Shown here: positions 10,552 to 20,458 of the stretch, piece after piece
How positions within the stretch are numbered: position 1 is the first letter of the stretch
Layout of the letters: the number at the start of each line of letters is the position of its first letter
Assembly: GCF_020010905.1 (NCBI RefSeq)
Contig: NZ_JAGJBY010000001.1
Span: 3,492,001 to 3,556,000, forward strand
DNA from: Streptomyces acidiscabies
Lineage (GTDB): Bacteria > Actinomycetota > Actinomycetes > Streptomycetales > Streptomycetaceae
Length of the DNA stretch: 64,000 nucleotides
Reading direction: 5' to 3'
Translations under genes and position numbers: made by a program
The notes under the pieces: model-generated
The model's input: only the letters and a program-made list of their open reading frames with translations
Told to the model about the DNA's origin: nothing
Databases searched by the model: none

Positions 10552-11082
10552 GTGCAGTGGACGAAAAAAAACGAACAGGCCGTGTACGTGAACCGGTGGT
10601 TCAGCGTCAATCTCGCGGACGTCGAACTGCCCGACGGGCGGCACCTGGACCACTTCCTCATCCGGCTGCGGCCGGTCGCGGTCGCGACGGTGGTCAACCA
10701 GGCGAACGAGGTGCTGCTCCTGTGGCGGCACCGTTTCATTACGGACAGCTGGGGGTGGGAACTCGCGGCCGGCGTCGTCGAGGACGGCGAGGACGTCGCG
10801 TACGCGGCGGCGCGGGAGCTGGAGGAGGAGACCGGCTGGCGGCCGGGGCCTCTCCACCACCTGATGACCGTCGAGCCGTCCAACGGACTCACCGACGCCC
10901 GCCACCACATCTACTGGGCGGACGAGGGGGAGTACGTCGGACACCCGGTCGACGACTTCGAGTCGGACCGCAGGGAGTGGGTCCCGCTCAAGCTCGTCCC
11001 CGACATGGTCGCCCGTGGGGAGGTCCCGGCCGCGAACATGGCCGCCGCCCTGATGCTCCTGCATCACCTCAGGCTGGGGTGA
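10552..11082 (+). CDS. NUDIX hydrolase
   Basis: Hydrolyses a nucleoside diphosphate linked to another group (for example ADP-ribose). The complete NUDIX box is visible: GVVEDGEDVAYAAARELEEETGW matches G-x5-E-x7-R-E-x-x-E-E-x-G around residues 75-97. The GTG at 10552 (MQWTKKNEQAVYVNRWF) has GGAAGG about 11 nt upstream and gives 176 residues. The substrate cannot be deduced; general form resembles ADP-ribose pyrophosphatases. It faces a small minus-strand gene tail to tail, with 3 bp between the stop codons. Confidence 0.9.
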   Translation: MQWTKKNEQAVYVNRWFSVNLADVELPDGRHLDHFLIRLRPVAVATVVNQANEVLLLWRHRFITDSWGWELAAGVVEDGEDVAYAAARELEEETGWRPGPLHHLMTVEPSNGLTDARHHIYWADEGEYVGHPVDDFESDRREWVPLKLVPDMVARGEVPAANMAAALMLLHHLRLG

Positions 11083-11085
11083 CGT

Positions 11086-11352
11086 CTAGCGGCCCATCCT
11101 CTCCCAGAGGGTGGCCACCAGAGCGCCGATGGACGTGACCGCGGCCAGTGAGGGAAGCGGCCAGCGGCGGTGTTCCAAGGTGACGATCCGGCTGTTCAGC
11201 TCGTCGAGTTCCTTGGCGGTCTCCTCGGTACGGTGGGTCAGCAGAGCGAGGCCGCCCTCGACGCGGGCGTACGCCACGTCGAGCCGGCGCCGTAACTCTG
11301 CGAGTTCTTCAGCCTTCATCGTCCTGGTGGGATGTTCCGGATCGCCGGTCAC
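11086..11352 (-). CDS. Small coiled-coil protein with C-terminal membrane segment
   Basis: Hypothetical 88-residue protein. Residues 12-60 are a charged amphipathic helix (MKAEELAELRRRLDVAYARV, EETAKELDELNSRIVTLEH) likely to form a coiled coil, followed by one hydrophobic segment (LPSLAAVTSIGALVATL) near the C-terminus. The GTG at 11352 is preceded by GAGGAG at 7-nt spacing, so the longer upstream reading is rejected. It lies tail to tail with the NUDIX gene. Function unknown; a membrane-anchored scaffold is possible. Confidence 0.65.
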   Translation of the reverse strand: MTGDPEHPTRTMKAEELAELRRRLDVAYARVEGGLALLTHRTEETAKELDELNSRIVTLEHRRWPLPSLAAVTSIGALVATLWERMGR

Positions 11353-11505
11353 CTCTCCGCTCCTCTCCGCGATGATCCGTGATGGTCCGTAACGGAACGC
11401 CATCCCTTGCATGCGCATGAAGAGTGAACCTCCCTGGTGGGCGCGGCGGGAGAGTGTGCGGAGGGCATATGCGGGCCCGGCGCGCACACGGTGTGTGAAT
11501 GGCGC

Positions 11506-11535
11506 GGGCCCGGCGCTCCGAAGAGCGCCGGGCCC
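11506..11535 (-). terminator. Perfect 13-bp hairpin downstream of the dehydrogenase
   Basis: GGGCCCGGCGCTC (11506-11518) pairs with GAGCGCCGGGCCC (11523-11535) around a CGAA tetraloop, 21 bp past the stop of the minus-strand dehydrogenase. It has no T-tract and could stop transcription from either side. Confidence 0.75.
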
Positions 11536-11556
11536 GTTCCGGGTGACGGTGCGTGA

Positions 11557-12417
11557 TCAGGCGTACGGGTAGAAGCCCGCGCCGGACTTCCGGCCCAGCC
11601 GGCCCGCGTCCACCATGCGCTGGAGCAGCGGGGGAGCGGCGTACAGGGGCTCCTTGTATTCCTCGTACATGGAGTGCGCGACCGACGCGACCGTGTCCAG
11701 GCCGATCAGGTCCGACAGTTTCAGCGGGCCCATGGGGTGTGCGCAGCCCAGTTCCATGCCGTTGTCGATGTCCTCGCGGCTCGCGATGCCCGTCTCGAAC
11801 ATCCGGATCGCGGACAGGAGGTAGGGGATCAGCAGCGCGTTCACCACGAAGCCGGAGCGGTCCTGGGCGCGGATCGCGTGCTTGCCGAGGAGCTTCTCGG
11901 CGAAGAGCTGGGCGCGGGAGAGGGTGCCCTCGCTGGTGGTCAGCGCCGGGATCAGCTCGACGAGCTTCTGCACCGGGGCCGGGTTGAAGAAGTGGATGCC
12001 GATCACGTGGTCCGGGCGGGACGTCGTGACCGCGAGCTTCACCAGCGGGATCGACGAGGTGTTGGAGGCGAGGATCGCGTCCGGGCGGGTCACGACCTGG
12101 TCCAGGACCTGGAAGATCTCCGCCTTCACCTGCTCGTTCTCCACGACCGCCTCGATGACGAGGTCCCGGTCGGCGAACTCGCCGAGGTCCGTGGTGAAGC
12201 TGAGGCGGGCGAGCGTGGCGTCCCGCTCCTCCTCGGTGATCTTGCCGCGTTCGGCGGCCTTCGTCAGCGACGTGAGCAGCCGGGTCCGGCCGTACTCCAG
12301 GGCCTCGCCGGTCGTCTCGGCGACCTTCACGTCGAGTCCGGCGCGGGCACAGACCTCGGCGATACCGGCGCCCATCTGGCCGCAGCCGACCACTCCGACG
12401 CGTTCGATGTCGGTCAC
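11557..12417 (-). CDS. 3-hydroxybutyryl-CoA / 3-hydroxyacyl-CoA dehydrogenase
   Basis: NAD(P)-dependent oxidation of 3-hydroxyacyl-CoA in fatty-acid or butyryl-CoA metabolism. The Rossmann motif GVVGCGQMGAGIAEVCARAG occupies residues 8-27. The catalytic HF-N-P motif (GIHFFNPAP) is near 145 and the C-terminal dimerisation domain runs from about 190 (GFVVNALLIPYL, GCAHPMGPLKLSDLIGLD). 286 residues, standard for stand-alone enzymes (E. coli FadB is larger and bifunctional). It stands alone; its upstream side is shared with the divergent GH10-like gene at 12549. Confidence 0.93.
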   Translation of the reverse strand: MTDIERVGVVGCGQMGAGIAEVCARAGLDVKVAETTGEALEYGRTRLLTSLTKAAERGKITEEERDATLARLSFTTDLGEFADRDLVIEAVVENEQVKAEIFQVLDQVVTRPDAILASNTSSIPLVKLAVTTSRPDHVIGIHFFNPAPVQKLVELIPALTTSEGTLSRAQLFAEKLLGKHAIRAQDRSGFVVNALLIPYLLSAIRMFETGIASREDIDNGMELGCAHPMGPLKLSDLIGLDTVASVAHSMYEEYKEPLYAAPPLLQRMVDAGRLGRKSGAGFYPYA

Positions 12418-12548
12418 ATCGCTCCTCTCACGGTGCTGATCCTGCTCCGAACGTGCACGTTACTAGCAAGTATCGATGATCGATCGCCGGGGTCGGGCAT
12501 GCTGTGCCCCGAGATGATCCGCACATCGAGTTTCCAAGGGGTTCTGCT

Positions 12549-13754
12549 ATGGGGCGAATGACTCGGCGGGCGTTCGCGGTGGCGGCGCTGTCGGTGGTGG
12601 CGGGGGCGACGAACGCGGCTGCGGCGGGGCGGGAGTTCGGGGGGTCCGCCCGGCGTGAGATGCGGGGCATGTGGCTCGCCACCGTCGCCAACCGGGACTT
12701 CCCCTCCAAGGCCGGCCTCACCGTGGCCCAGCAGCGCGCCGAGCTGGTCTCCTGGCTCGACCTCGCCGTCCGGTCCCGGCTCAACACCGTGATCTTCCAG
12801 GTGCGGCCCACCGCCGACGCGCTCTGGCCGTCCCCGTACGAGCCCTGGTCCGCCGTCCTCACCGGCACGCAGGGCGTGAACCCCGGCTGGGACCCGCTCG
12901 GTACGGCCGTCGCGGGGGCCCACGCGCGCGGGCTCCAGCTGCACGCCTGGTTCAACCCGTTCCGGATCGCCAACCACACGGACCCCACGAAGCTCGTCCC
13001 CACGCACCCCGCCCGCGTTCACCCCGAGTGGGTCGTGACGTACGGCGGGCGTATGTACTACAACCCCGGGCTGCCCGAGGCCCGCGCCTTCTGCCGCAGG
13101 GCGATCCTCGACGCCGTACGCCGCTATCCCCTGGACGCCGTCCACTTCGACGACTACTTCTACCCGTACCCCGTCGCGGGCCAGGTCTTCGACGACGACG
13201 CGGCCTACACGGCGTACGGCAAGGGCTTCCCCGACCGCGCCTCCTGGCGGCGCGCCAACATCGACCGCTTCGTCCTCGACATGGCCGCCCGCATCAAGGC
13301 CGTCCGCCCCGCCACCCGCTTCGGCGTCAGCCCCTTCGGTGTCTGGCGCAACAAGACGACCGACCCCCTCGGCTCCGACACCCGCGCCGCCCAGTCCTAC
13401 GACGACAACTTCGCGGACACCCGCAAGTGGGTGCGCGAGGGCTGGATCGACTACATCGTCCCCCAGGTGTACTGGAACATCGGCTTCGCGGCGGCGGACT
13501 ACGCGAAGCTGGTGCCGTGGTGGGCGGAGGTCGCGAAGGGCAGCCGTACGGAGCTCTACATCGGCGAGGCGCTGTACAAGGCGGGCGATCCGGCGCAGGC
13601 CGCTCCCTGGCAGGACCCGGCCGAACTCTCCAGGCACCTCACCCTCGCGGACGCCCGGCCCGAGGTGCGGGGGCATGTGTATTTCGCGGCGCGCGAGGTG
13701 AGGGCGGACCCGATCGGTGCGTTCTCGCGGGTGGTGAAGGACCACTACAAGTAG
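12549..13754 (+). CDS. Exported GH10-like (GHL10/DUF187) glycosyl hydrolase
   Basis: Secreted TIM-barrel protein related to the GHL10 group, thought to act on polysaccharide or cell-wall glycans. A twin-arginine-like signal (MTRRAFAVAALSVVAGA) is cut near an AxA site, then comes the barrel with RGMWLATVANRDFP, QVRPTADALWPS, LHAWFNPFRIAN, AVHFDDYFYPYP and IVPQVYWN. The ATG at 12549 is preferred for its position in front of the signal peptide. About 401 residues, one domain, no binding modules. Neighbouring genes do not reveal the substrate. Confidence 0.85.
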   Translation: MGRMTRRAFAVAALSVVAGATNAAAAGREFGGSARREMRGMWLATVANRDFPSKAGLTVAQQRAELVSWLDLAVRSRLNTVIFQVRPTADALWPSPYEPWSAVLTGTQGVNPGWDPLGTAVAGAHARGLQLHAWFNPFRIANHTDPTKLVPTHPARVHPEWVVTYGGRMYYNPGLPEARAFCRRAILDAVRRYPLDAVHFDDYFYPYPVAGQVFDDDAAYTAYGKGFPDRASWRRANIDRFVLDMAARIKAVRPATRFGVSPFGVWRNKTTDPLGSDTRAAQSYDDNFADTRKWVREGWIDYIVPQVYWNIGFAAADYAKLVPWWAEVAKGSRTELYIGEALYKAGDPAQAAPWQDPAELSRHLTLADARPEVRGHVYFAAREVRADPIGAFSRVVKDHYK

Positions 13755-13829
13755 GCGGCTGTGGGGTGGGCTCCGTGGGTCCCGCAAACCCCTTCGACGC
13801 CGGCCGCCCCCACCTGCGACCCTCCTCCC

Positions 13830-14267
13830 ATGACCGACACCTTCCCCCTCGCCGAGGGATACGAGTTCTCGCACGACACCGGCCGCATCGACGGCGAGCG
13901 GGTGCACAAGTGGCTGTCCACCGATGCGTACTGGGCGCTCGGCAGGGACCGGGAGAAGCAGGACGCGGCCATCGCCGGGTCGCTCAACTTCGGGGTGTAC
14001 GCGGTGGGTTCGGGGGAGCAGGTGGCGTACGCGCGGGTGGTCACCGACCGGGCCACCTTCGCGTGGCTGTGTGATGTGTACGTCGATCCGAGTGTGCGGG
14101 GGAAGGGGATCGGGACCTCGTTCGTGGCCGGAGTCCGGGATCACCTCGCGCAGTTCGGCATCCGCAGGATGCTGCTCGCGACCCACGACGCGCACGGCGT
14201 GTACGAGAAGGTGGGGTTCGCGGCGCTGGAGAAGCCGGATCAGTGGATGGCGTTGTATTTCGGGTGA
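13830..14267 (+). CDS. GNAT-family N-acetyltransferase
   Basis: Transfers an acetyl group from acetyl-CoA to an unidentified amine. The 145-residue protein (MTDTFPLAEGYEFSHDT) has the GNAT core: AWLCDVYVDPSVRGKGIGTSFVAGV, containing the R/G-x-G-I-G pyrophosphate loop around residues 85-105, and the C-terminal VYEKVGFAAL strand. Start at 13830 avoids a non-conserved proline-rich extension. It converges with the minus-strand gene at 14270; the stops are 2 bp apart. Confidence 0.88.
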   Translation: MTDTFPLAEGYEFSHDTGRIDGERVHKWLSTDAYWALGRDREKQDAAIAGSLNFGVYAVGSGEQVAYARVVTDRATFAWLCDVYVDPSVRGKGIGTSFVAGVRDHLAQFGIRRMLLATHDAHGVYEKVGFAALEKPDQWMALYFG

Positions 14268-14269
14268 GT

Positions 14270-14713
14270 TCAGGGCCGGCGGGTGTAACGCGTCGTGAGG
14301 ACAAGGTCCTTCGCCGGGCCGCCCACCCGCCACACCGTCAGCCAGTGGTCGGGGTCCTCTACCGTGAACTCGCCCCGGTAGAGGTCGGCGGAACAGGGGT
14401 GATCGGCGACATGGTGGCCGGTCGTGAGGTCGAGGCCGTGGAAGGGCCGCCCGTCGGAGAAGCGGACGTCGGCCGAGCCCGGCGTCGCTCCCGGCAGGAA
14501 CCGCAGGGTGCGTGAGGCGGGCCGGGCGACGCCCTGCCAGGTGAACGTCCCGGACTCCAGGTGCAGCAGCCCGGGGGAATCGGATGGCTGGAAAACGGTC
14601 GTACCGGTGAACTTCCCGGACTCCCCGCTCGCCAGATCCCGCACGGACCGCGAGACGAGCCAGGACCCGGCGAGATAGCCCAGCGCATCCGCGACCGGCC
14701 ACAACTCGCTCAT
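14270..14713 (-). CDS. DUF6314-like protein
   Basis: 147-residue cytosolic protein, predicted beta-barrel of the DUF6314 type. Recognisable stretches are GYLAGSWLVSRSVRDLASGESG, LHLESGTFTWQGVARPASRTLRF and the C-terminal DLVLTTRYTRRP. The ATG at 14713 (MSELWPVADAL) is preferred to the ATG at 14803, whose extension is basic and low-complexity. No catalytic residue is identifiable and the biological role is unknown. It is divergent from the GH51 gene at 14840. Confidence 0.7.
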   Translation of the reverse strand: MSELWPVADALGYLAGSWLVSRSVRDLASGESGKFTGTTVFQPSDSPGLLHLESGTFTWQGVARPASRTLRFLPGATPGSADVRFSDGRPFHGLDLTTGHHVADHPCSADLYRGEFTVEDPDHWLTVWRVGGPAKDLVLTTRYTRRP

Positions 14714-14839
14714 CCGTCCCCGCCTTTCGACACTTTCGGTACTGCGCGGCTCATTGACGCGCATGCGCCCCCTCCCTATCTTGCCGTTCGAAGTGCTGAC
14801 CATCGTCCGATATTTCGCACATCGAGCCGCGGAGCCCCC

Positions 14840-17314
14840 ATGTCACGCACCCGCCTGAGACTAGGTCTCGGCGCCACCGCCCTCCTGCTGGCCACGGCCG
14901 CCCTGCCCGCCACCGCGCACGCCGCCCCCACCGACTACGCGATCACCGTCGACCCCGCCGCGAAGGGCGCGAAGATCGACGACACGATGTACGGCGTCTT
15001 CTTCGAGGACATCAACAGGGCCGCGGACGGCGGCCTGTACGCCGAACTCGTCCAGAACCGCTCCTTCGAGTACTCGACGGTCGACAACCGCTCGTACACC
15101 CCGCTGACGGCGTGGACGGTCACCGGCTCGGCGAACGTCGTGGACGACGCGGGCCGCCTCAACGACCGCAACCGCAACTACCTTGCCCTGGGCGCCGGTT
15201 CGGCGGTCACGAACTCCGGCTACAACACCGGGATCCATGTCGACCAGGGCGAGAAGTACGACTTCTCGGTCTGGGCCCGCGCCGAGTCCGGCACCGCGCT
15301 GACGGTCACCCTCCAGGACGCGGACGGCACCCTGGCGACGGCGCGCGAGGTCGCCGTACGGGCGGGCGGCTGGCGGCAGTACAAGGTGACGCTGACGGCG
15401 ACCCGCACGAGCAGCGCCGGCCGCCTGACCGTCGCCTCCACCGGGGCCGCCGCGCTGGACATGGTCTCGCTGTTCCCCCGCGACACCTACAAGGGTCAAC
15501 CCAACGGCCTGCGCAAGGACTTGGCCGAGAAGGTCGCCGCCCTGAAGCCCGGCTTCGTCCGCTTCCCCGGCGGCTGCCTGGTCAACACCGGTTCCATGCA
15601 GGACTACAGCGCGGCGTCCGGCTGGCAGCGCGCCCGCTCGTACCAGTGGAAGGACACGGTCGGCCCGGTCGAGACCCGCGCCACCAACTCCAACGTCTGG
15701 GGCTACAACCAGAGTTACGGCCTCGGCTACTACGAGTACTTCCGCTTCTCCGAGGACATCGGCGCGATGCCGCTGCCCGTCGTCCCGGCGCTGGTGACCG
15801 GCTGCGGCCAGAACCAGGTCATCGACGACCCCGCGCTCCTCCAGCGGCACATCCAGGACACCCTGGATCTCATCGAGTTCGCGAACGGACCCGTCACCTC
15901 CAAGTGGGGCAAACTCCGCGCGCAGATGGGCCACCCGAAGCCGTTCCACCTCACACACATCGAGGTCGGCAACGAGGAGAACCTCCCCGTCGAGTTCTTC
16001 GACCGCTTCAAGCAGTTCCGGGCGGCCATCGCGGCCAAGTACCCGTACATGACGGTGATCTCCAACTCCGGCCCGGACGACTCGGGTTCGACCTTCGACA
16101 CGGCCTGGCAGCTCAACAAGGACGCCAAGGTCGACATGGTCGACGAGCACTACTACAACAGCCCCGAGTGGTTCCTCCAGAACAACGACCGCTACGACAC
16201 GTACGACCGCAGCGGCCCGAAGGTCTTCCTCGGCGAATACGCCTCCTGGGGCAACGCGTTCAAGAACGGCCTCAGTGAGGCCGCGTTCATGACGGGCCTG
16301 GAGCGCAACGCGGACGTCGTCAAACTCGCCTCGTACGCACCGCTGTTCGCGAACGAGGACTACGTCCAGTGGCGCCCCGACCTGATCTGGTTCAACAACC
16401 ACGCCTCCTGGAACTCCGCCAACTACGAGGTTCAGAAGCTCTTCATGACCAACGTCGGTGACCGCGTCATCCCCTCGACGGCCACCAACACCCCGTCCCT
16501 CCAGGGCCCGATCACGGGCGCGGTCGGCCTCTCGACGTGGGCGACGAGCGCCGCGTACGACGACGTCAAGGTCACCGGCGCCGACGGCACGACCCTGCTG
16601 AGCGACGACTTCTCCGGCGACGCCTCGAAGTGGACCCCGTCGGGCGCCGGGAACTGGAGCGTCCAGGACGGGAGTTACGTCCAGACGGACACGGCCGCCG
16701 AGAACACCCTCGTCAGCGCGGGCGACCCGAGCTGGCACGACTACGACCTGCATGTGAAGGCCACCAAGAAGGCAGGAAAAGAAGGGTTCCTGGTCGCGTT
16801 CGGCGTCAAGGACACCGGGAACTTCTACTGGTTCAACATCGGCGGCTGGAACAACACCCAGACCGCCGTCGAACAGGCCGTGGACGGCGGCAAGTCGACG
16901 CTGATCTCGAAGCCGGGCAGCGTCGAGACCGGCCGCGCCTACGACGTCGACGTCAAGGTCCGGGGCCGCCAGGTCACCCTCTCCATCGACGGCAAGGAGT
17001 GGGGCAGCTTCGCCGACGACAAGCCGGCCGAGCCGTTCCGCCAGGTCGTCACGCGCGACGCGAGGACCGGCGAGCTGATCGTCAAGGTCGTCAACGCGCA
17101 GGCCACGGACGCCCGTACGGCGATCGACCTCGGCACGTCCCGGGTCGCGTCTAGGGCCCACGTCACCACGCTGGCCGCTGCCGCCGACGCGGTGAACACG
17201 GAGACGGCCACGCCGGTCGCGCCCGTGACGTCCACCGTCGACGGGATCGCCAGGAAGTTCACGTACACCTTCCCGGCGAACTCGGTGACGTTCCTGCGGA
17301 TCAAGCAGAGGTAG
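14840..17314 (+). CDS. Secreted GH51-type alpha-L-arabinofuranosidase with accessory domains
   Basis: Extracellular enzyme removing arabinofuranosyl side chains from plant hemicellulose. Signal peptide residues 1-28 (LGLGATALLLATAALPATAHA). An inserted CBM4/9-like domain (about 70-210, TAWTVTGSANVVDDAGRL) follows the first barrel strand. The barrel contains the acid/base Glu in HIEVGNEENLP (about 375) and the nucleophile Glu in VFLGEYASWGN (about 465). A jelly-roll 3-keto-disaccharide-hydrolase-like domain (about 585-720, LLSDDFSGDASKWTPSG) is spliced before the final beta domain. 824 residues, much larger than cytosolic GH51 enzymes (about 500). Its 3' end overlaps the convergent gene by 14 bp. 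Confidence 0.92.
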   Translation: MSRTRLRLGLGATALLLATAALPATAHAAPTDYAITVDPAAKGAKIDDTMYGVFFEDINRAADGGLYAELVQNRSFEYSTVDNRSYTPLTAWTVTGSANVVDDAGRLNDRNRNYLALGAGSAVTNSGYNTGIHVDQGEKYDFSVWARAESGTALTVTLQDADGTLATAREVAVRAGGWRQYKVTLTATRTSSAGRLTVASTGAAALDMVSLFPRDTYKGQPNGLRKDLAEKVAALKPGFVRFPGGCLVNTGSMQDYSAASGWQRARSYQWKDTVGPVETRATNSNVWGYNQSYGLGYYEYFRFSEDIGAMPLPVVPALVTGCGQNQVIDDPALLQRHIQDTLDLIEFANGPVTSKWGKLRAQMGHPKPFHLTHIEVGNEENLPVEFFDRFKQFRAAIAAKYPYMTVISNSGPDDSGSTFDTAWQLNKDAKVDMVDEHYYNSPEWFLQNNDRYDTYDRSGPKVFLGEYASWGNAFKNGLSEAAFMTGLERNADVVKLASYAPLFANEDYVQWRPDLIWFNNHASWNSANYEVQKLFMTNVGDRVIPSTATNTPSLQGPITGAVGLSTWATSAAYDDVKVTGADGTTLLSDDFSGDASKWTPSGAGNWSVQDGSYVQTDTAAENTLVSAGDPSWHDYDLHVKATKKAGKEGFLVAFGVKDTGNFYWFNIGGWNNTQTAVEQAVDGGKSTLISKPGSVETGRAYDVDVKVRGRQVTLSIDGKEWGSFADDKPAEPFRQVVTRDARTGELIVKVVNAQATDARTAIDLGTSRVASRAHVTTLAAAADAVNTETATPVAPVTSTVDGIARKFTYTFPANSVTFLRIKQR

Positions 17315-17732
17315 CCGGCAGGATCCCCCGCTCCGTGAAGACCTTCTTCGCGACGAACGTCGCGTTGAGGGACTTCGGGAAACCGCAGTACCCGGCCGCG
17401 TGCATCAGCGCCTCCGTGATCTGCGTCGGCGTGAGGCCGACGTTCAGGGCGGCGTTGATGTGCACCTCCAGCTGGGGCTCGCAGCCGCCGAGCGCGGTGA
17501 GCATCCCGAGCGTCACCAACTGGCGGTCGCGGGGCTCCAGTTCGGGGCGGGAGTAGATCTCGCCGAAGCCCCAGGCGACGATCTGGTGCCCCAACTCGGG
17601 GTTGATGTCGGCCAGCGAGTCGATGACCCGCTGGCCGGCCTCGCCGTCGACCGCGCGCAGGACTTCGAGGCCGTGGGCGAAACGCTCCTCGCGGGTGGTG
17701 CTCTCGTTCTTGTCCGTCTCGTTGTTCGTCAT
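17301..17732 (-). CDS. Carboxymuconolactone decarboxylase (AhpD-like) family protein
   Basis: Small helical protein of the CMD/AhpD superfamily, 143 residues. The core LVTLGMLTALGGCEPQLEVHINAALNVGLTPTQ contains a Cys and downstream His in the conserved E-x-x-C/x-x-H region, though not the full two-cysteine AhpD motif. This argues for a gamma-carboxymuconolactone-decarboxylase-like or uncharacterised activity rather than classical peroxidase reduction. Just upstream is a perfect 14-bp palindrome (17751-17764), typical of a TetR-type operator. Converges with the GH51 gene, overlapping its end by 14 bp. Confidence 0.85.
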   Translation of the reverse strand: MTNNETDKNESTTREERFAHGLEVLRAVDGEAGQRVIDSLADINPELGHQIVAWGFGEIYSRPELEPRDRQLVTLGMLTALGGCEPQLEVHINAALNVGLTPTQITEALMHAAGYCGFPKSLNATFVAKKVFTERGILPATSA

Positions 17733-17750
17733 GAGTCAGACCGTAGGAGT

Positions 17751-17764
17751 TGGAGCGCGCTCCA
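17751..17764. promoter_or_regulatory. Perfect palindrome TGGAGCGCGCTCCA (probable operator)
   Basis: A 14-bp perfect palindrome lies 18 bp upstream of the CMD-family start at 17732. Position and form fit a repressor site of the TetR type; no regulator gene is adjacent. Confidence 0.5.
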
Positions 17765-17796
17765 GCGCAAGCGCGTTTCCCCGTGTCGGGATCTCC

Positions 17797-19092
<1,296 letters not shown>

Positions 19093-19119
19093 AGAACCCT
19101 GCCGGTTAGCATGAGAGCC

Positions 19120-19701
19120 GTGCCTGTCCATCTGCATCAGACGCCCGTGCCCGGCGAGGAGCGGTACGTGTCGCTGGCCCTGGTCAACACGCGGTACGCG
19201 CTCACCCACGGCCCGGTCGACCTGCTCGCCGACCCCGACGCCGCGCACCTGTGGCTCGTGCGGCACGCCCTGCTGCCCGACCGTATCGCCCTGAACGGGA
19301 GGCAGTTCGGCAGGCTGCTCGGCGTACGGGACGCGGTCCGGGACGCGTTCACGGCGTACGCCGCACGGACGCCGCCCCCCGAGACCGGCCTCGCTGCCCT
19401 CAACTCCGCGCTCGCCGCCGCCCCTTCGACGCCCCGCCTCACCTGGCCCGCAGCGGGGCCCCGCCGCACGACCGACCCCGACACCGGCAACCCGGCCGCA
19501 GCCTCCCTCGCGCTCCTCGCCGAGGACACCGTCGACCTCCTCACCGGTCCCGACGCGGATCAGCTCACGGAGTGCGCGGCGCAGGGGTGCGCGCGCTGGT
19601 TCCTGCGGTCGCACGGGGCGCGGCGGTGGTGCTCGACGAAGTGCGGAAACCGGGTCAGGGCGGCGCGGGCGTATGCGGCGAAGAAGGAACGCGGGGTCTG
19701 A
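19120..19701 (+). CDS. CGNR zinc-finger (ABATE-domain) protein
   Basis: Probable stress-linked DNA-binding regulator. The N-terminal ABATE-like domain (residues 1-130, VSLALVNTRYALTHGPVDLL) is followed by a C-terminal CGNR zinc finger: C-x4-C in TECAAQGCARWFL and C-x3-C in RWCSTKCGNRVRAARAY, ending in a basic tail. A TTAGCAT -10-like element ends right at the upstream ATG (19111), which would place a leaderless transcript start at the GTG of 19120; I use that start, and 19111 is the alternative. About 193 residues. It may bind the inverted repeat it shares with sufS, but this is inference. Confidence 0.82.
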   Translation: MPVHLHQTPVPGEERYVSLALVNTRYALTHGPVDLLADPDAAHLWLVRHALLPDRIALNGRQFGRLLGVRDAVRDAFTAYAARTPPPETGLAALNSALAAAPSTPRLTWPAAGPRRTTDPDTGNPAAASLALLAEDTVDLLTGPDADQLTECAAQGCARWFLRSHGARRWCSTKCGNRVRAARAYAAKKERGV

Positions 19702-19797
19702 AAGGGGGCGGAGTTGAAGGGGCGCTGAGCCTTGAGCGGCACGGAGCCGAAGAGGTGCTGAGCCTTGAGGGGCGCGGAGTTCGAAGGGCCCCGGGGC

Positions 19798-20430
19798 CTA
19801 CGCGCTCCTGCGCCGGAACCAACCCCGCCTGCGCTCCTCCCCGAACCCCGGCAACCCCTTGAACTCCTCGTCCAGCGTCACCGTAGGCGTCACCCGCCGC
19901 AACACCTCCCGTACCCGCGTCAGCGGATGGTCCGGGAAGCGCGCGTCCCACTGCTCCAAGTCGCCCACGTGGTACGGGAGTCCGCCCTGAGCCCCGTACG
20001 GATGCGGCCGGAAGTACTCCTCGGGCCCCACCTCCGCCAGGATCATCGCCTCCCGCATCCCGGTCATCGCCCCCTCGGCGGCCTGCGCCTTGACCACGAC
20101 GCTGCACCGGTCCCTCGGCACGGTCCACGACGCCAGGAACGCCTGACCCGGCCGCGACCCCAGCGGCATCTTCACGAGCTGCCACACCGCCGGCACCCCG
20201 TCGACCGCCCCCGACTCGGCCTCGATGAGCCCGCCCCCGCTCCCGGCGACCACCTGCGCGGCACCGGCACGCAGACGCGCGGGGTCGCTCAGGGGCGCCG
20301 GGAGATCGGGGACGAGAGGAAAGAAGTGCACGGACAGGAGCAGCCCCGCCCCGTCCTGCCACAGGCCGGACTCGACCTCGGTGAAACCGGTGAGGCCGAG
20401 CCCGGTGACCGGCGTGTTCGCTATGTTCAC
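19798..20430 (-). CDS. Uncharacterised cytosolic protein
   Basis: About 210 residues with no domain I can name confidently. A beta-rich N-terminal half (LGLTGFTEVESGLWQDGAGL, LLLSVHFFPLVPDLP) and stretches such as VVVKAQAAEGAMTGMREAM resemble small housekeeping proteins found widely in Streptomyces. There is no signal peptide or membrane segment, and the basic C-terminus reads RRRGWFRRRSA. The GTG at 20430 has GAGGA at 8-nt spacing and is preferred to the ATG at 20439. It follows the VOC gene on the same strand with a gap of about 28 bp, so cotranscription is likely. Confidence 0.7.
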   Translation of the reverse strand: MNIANTPVTGLGLTGFTEVESGLWQDGAGLLLSVHFFPLVPDLPAPLSDPARLRAGAAQVVAGSGGGLIEAESGAVDGVPAVWQLVKMPLGSRPGQAFLASWTVPRDRCSVVVKAQAAEGAMTGMREAMILAEVGPEEYFRPHPYGAQGGLPYHVGDLEQWDARFPDHPLTRVREVLRRVTPTVTLDEEFKGLPGFGEERRRGWFRRRSA

Positions 20431-20458
20431 GCCGGTCATCCTCGCAGGTCGGACGGGT

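Noticed and set aside
14861..17161. A 766-codon frame antisense to the GH51 gene
   Set aside because: Antisense shadow of a well-supported hydrolase; Val/Asp/Gly-rich with no domain.
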